Assembly: GCA_027622635.1 (NCBI GenBank)
Contig: JAQBYK010000053.1
Location: 1-7,716 of the forward strand
Direction: 5' to 3'
DNA length: 7,716 nt
Source: a bacterium
GTDB taxonomy: Bacteria; Patescibacteriota; Gracilibacteria; UBA1369; LOWO2-01-FULL-3
Shown here: positions 5,951-7,716 of the stretch, in pieces
How the letters are laid out: each line of letters starts with the position of its first letter
Numbering within the stretch: position 1 is the first letter of the stretch
Position numbers and translations under genes: made by a program
Notes under the pieces: generated by a model
Seen by the model: only the letters and a program-made list of their open reading frames with translations
The model's database searches: none
Told to the model about the DNA's origin: nothing

Positions 5951-5959
5951 TGTTAAAAT
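5951..5959 (+). promoter_or_regulatory. Extended -10 promoter before the WecA-like gene
   Basis: TGTTAAAAT matches the extended -10 form TGnTANNNT, with TAAAAT (5954-5959) at 5 of 6. It ends 11 nt before the ATG at 5971, predicting a leader of only about 4-5 nt. No good -35 is seen, which is tolerated at extended -10 promoters. It sits in the 24-bp gap after the truB stop, so this gene may have its own transcript as well as read-through from truB. Confidence 0.5.
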
Positions 5960-5970
5960 CTTAAGCACTT

Positions 5971-7032
5971 ATGGATTTTCAAAATGTCTTAGCTCAATAT
6001 TGGTGGGTTGCGGTGTCGTCCTTTTTGTTGACTTTCTTGTTGGCTTTATTTGCTCTGAGAATGTTTCCCAGCTGGGGTTTGATGGATAGGCCTCATCGAT
6101 ATGGACTTACACGCAAATCAATACCTTATTATGGTGGCTTGGTGATATTTTTGTCTTTTCTGATTGCGGTTATTCTTTTTGTGCCTATAACAAAGGCTGT
6201 AATTGGACTGCTTATCGGGGCAACTTTGATTGCGATTTTGGGGTTTTTGGATGATTTGCTTGGGATTAGTCCTTTTGTGCGGCTGTTTGTGCAGCTACTT
6301 GCTGCTTTGGTCTTGGTCTTTAGTGGAATAGGGATTTATTCGATTAATTTCCCTTTTTTTGGGGTATTGAATTTTTCCGGTGTTGTTGTTGGAGGTGTTT
6401 TGGTTCTGAGTGCGATTTTTACTGTGCTTTGGGTAATGACTATCGTCAATGTAATGAATTTTGTGGATGGAGTTAGTGGACTTACAAGTGGTGTGGCTTT
6501 TGTATCCGGCATGACAATATTTTTGCTAAGTATTAATCCAACCCTTCACGCTGATATAAGTTCACAAGTTGGTGTTGCGACAATTGCGCTGATTTTGTCA
6601 ATGACCGGTTTAGCTTTTCTTATATTCGATTTCCCTAAACCCAAAATTTTGATGGGGGATACCGGAAGTACCTTTCTTGGCTTTGTAATAGCCACTTTAG
6701 CTATATTTTCCGGAGGGAAAGTCGCAACTGCTTTTTTGGTGTTGGGCATACCTATTTTGGATATGATTTGGGTAGTTTTGAGAAGAATATTCTCAGGGCA
6801 GAAGTTTTGGAAAGGGGATCTTAAACATCTTCACCATAGATTGATGGATATTGGGTTTTCAGAGAGACAGGTAGTTATTCTTTATTTATTTATTACAGCC
6901 TTTTTTGGCATTACCGCAGTACTTCTTGTTAGCAGCCAACAGAAATTCTTTATGATTATCAGTCTTGCGGTTTTGATGCTACTTTTGGCGATCGCTCTTG
7001 TACTTGTTCCGCGGGGAAGAAGGAAATTGTAA
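5971..7032 (+). CDS. wecA: WecA/TagO-type polyprenyl-phosphate sugar-1-phosphate transferase
   Basis: This glycosyltransferase-4 (MraY/WecA) membrane enzyme transfers a sugar-1-phosphate, usually GlcNAc-1-P from UDP-GlcNAc, to undecaprenyl phosphate on the cytoplasmic face, starting a lipid-linked glycan. The 353 residues have about ten membrane segments. They also carry the family motifs DRPHRYGLTRKSIPYYGG (39-56), FLDDLLG with Mg-binding D94/D95 (92-98), NVMNFVDGVSG (160-170) with D166, and ILMGDTGS (226-233) with D230. HLHHRLMDIGFSERQ (286-300) matches the HxHH loop of WecA/TagO rather than the IHHHxE loop of MraY, so I place it with WecA; the exact sugar is not determined. It follows truB by 24 bp. 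A functional link to the nearby Wzy_C protein, which would act on such lipid-linked glycans, is plausible. No Shine-Dalgarno sequence is present. Confidence 0.9.
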   Translation: MDFQNVLAQYWWVAVSSFLLTFLLALFALRMFPSWGLMDRPHRYGLTRKSIPYYGGLVIFLSFLIAVILFVPITKAVIGLLIGATLIAILGFLDDLLGISPFVRLFVQLLAALVLVFSGIGIYSINFPFFGVLNFSGVVVGGVLVLSAIFTVLWVMTIVNVMNFVDGVSGLTSGVAFVSGMTIFLLSINPTLHADISSQVGVATIALILSMTGLAFLIFDFPKPKILMGDTGSTFLGFVIATLAIFSGGKVATAFLVLGIPILDMIWVVLRRIFSGQKFWKGDLKHLHHRLMDIGFSERQVVILYLFITAFFGITAVLLVSSQQKFFMIISLAVLMLLLAIALVLVPRGRRKL

Positions 7033-7047
7033 TTCTTCTAAAAGGTG

Positions 7048-7076
7048 TTTACGCATTGGTGGATTTCCAGTATAAA
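7048..7076 (+). promoter_or_regulatory. Promoter of dnaG (near-leaderless geometry)
   Basis: TTTACG (7048-7053, 4 of 6) is followed after 17 bp by TATAAA (7071-7076, 5 of 6), which ends 9 nt before the ATG at 7086. The overlapping TAAATT (7073-7078) would sit 7 nt from the ATG. Transcription should begin within about three bases of the start codon. It occupies the 53-bp spacer between the WecA-like gene and dnaG. Confidence 0.55.
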
Positions 7077-7085
7077 TTCGTTACT

Positions 7086-7716
7086 ATGGCGGATTTAGTT
7101 GATGATATAAAGAGTAGGTTGACCATTGAGGACGTTGTTTCTCAATATGTACAATTAAAGAAGGCGGGCAGAAATTTAAAAGGGCTTTGTCCTTTTCATA
7201 GTGAAAAAACGTCGAGTTTTATTGTTAGTCCTGAAAAACAAATTTGTCATTGTTTTGGGTGTAATAAGGGTGGAGATATTTTTACTTTTATTCAGGAAAT
7301 TGAGGGAATTACATTTGTAGAATCTCTTGAATTACTTTCGGATCGTGCCGGTATAAAGGCTGATCTTTCTAAATATCAGAAAAAGGCTACAAAGAGCGAA
7401 AAAGATGATTATTATAAGGCTCATGAGCTTGCGACTGAATTTTTTGAGAAACAATTATATAAGACTGATGATGGAAAGAAAGTATTGGAGTATTTACATA
7501 AGCGTGGGCTTAATGATGAAACTATAAAGGAGTTTAGGATTGGATTTGCTCCTGATAAATATGATGAGCTTTATCCGCTTCTTCTAAAAAAGGGTATTTC
7601 TAAGGAAGTTTTGATCAATTCCGGTCTGGTTTCTTCAAAAAAACTCACTTCAGATGAAGTATATGACAAATACAGGGCTAGATTAATGTTTCCAATATTG
7701 AATTATTTGGGAAGGA
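7086..7716 (+). CDS. dnaG: DNA primase DnaG (N-terminal part, runs off right edge)
   Basis: DnaG synthesises RNA primers at the replication fork. The visible 210 residues begin MADLVDDIKSRLTIEDVVSQYV and include the CHC2 zinc-binding domain (GLCPFHSEKT, HCFGCNKGGD), with ligands Cys35, His38, Cys56 and Cys59. After a charged linker come the N-terminal segment of the catalytic core, KRGLNDETIKEF and IGFAPD, and then YRARLMFPI near residues 196-204. The Toprim catalytic residues would lie beyond position 7716. In-frame TTG (7056) and GTG (7059) codons upstream are rejected because they fall before the predicted transcript start and add residues the family lacks. The Pro usual in EKTPSF is Ser43. 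No Shine-Dalgarno sequence is visible. Confidence 0.96.
   Translation, partial: MADLVDDIKSRLTIEDVVSQYVQLKKAGRNLKGLCPFHSEKTSSFIVSPEKQICHCFGCNKGGDIFTFIQEIEGITFVESLELLSDRAGIKADLSKYQKKATKSEKDDYYKAHELATEFFEKQLYKTDDGKKVLEYLHKRGLNDETIKEFRIGFAPDKYDELYPLLLKKGISKEVLINSGLVSSKKLTSDEVYDKYRARLMFPILNYLGR

Noticed and set aside
7056..7085. TTG/GTG starts upstream of dnaG
   Set aside because: They lie upstream of or within the predicted -10 box, so the codons would not be in the transcript, and the extra residues are not found in DnaG.

Overview
The window is ordinary chromosomal DNA from a bacterium with a compact, moderately AT-rich genome. It most likely belongs to the Candidate Phyla Radiation (Patescibacteria), possibly a Peregrinibacteria-like lineage. 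That placement is inference from gene style. The MurE-like ligase lacks the usual N-terminal domain and carries a GATGGGRDK loop of the kind I associate with CPR proteins. The triosephosphate isomerase is of the short archaeal type, and the riboflavin kinase stands alone. Genes are packed with almost no spacers, and none of the eight start codons has a properly placed Shine-Dalgarno sequence. The standard code fits: TGA occurs only as the terminal stop of two genes in about 2,500 codons. There are no RNA genes, insertion sequences, CRISPR arrays or phage genes.

Layout. Positions 1-1494 (minus strand) hold the first 498 codons of an unrecognised helical protein with a long Ala/Pro linker; it runs off the left edge and has the best promoter in the window. 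An 88-bp divergent spacer follows. Next on the plus strand is an archaeal-type tpiA (1583-2242). It converges with, and overlaps by 30 bp, a minus-strand Wzy_C/O-antigen-ligase-like membrane protein (2213-3388). That gene's start codon lies 3 bp from the plus-strand start of a stand-alone riboflavin kinase (3392-3745). The plus strand continues with murE-like (3755-5104), truB (5101-5946, ATGA overlap), a WecA/TagO-type glycan-phosphate transferase (5971-7032) and the first 210 codons of dnaG (7086 to the right edge).

How the genes fit together. MurE (peptidoglycan stem), the WecA-type enzyme (lipid-linked glycan initiation) and the Wzy_C protein (polymerisation or transfer of lipid-linked glycan) all serve the cell envelope. 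TpiA, riboflavin kinase, TruB and DnaG are housekeeping genes. The most notable pattern is regulatory: several genes have a -10-like box only 6-11 nt before the ATG, which points to leaderless or near-leaderless transcripts. One start hub (3385-3395) packs divergent start codons into an 11-bp palindrome. I see no convincing previously undescribed multi-gene system; the unusual points are enzyme variants, extreme compaction and the apparent leaderless expression.
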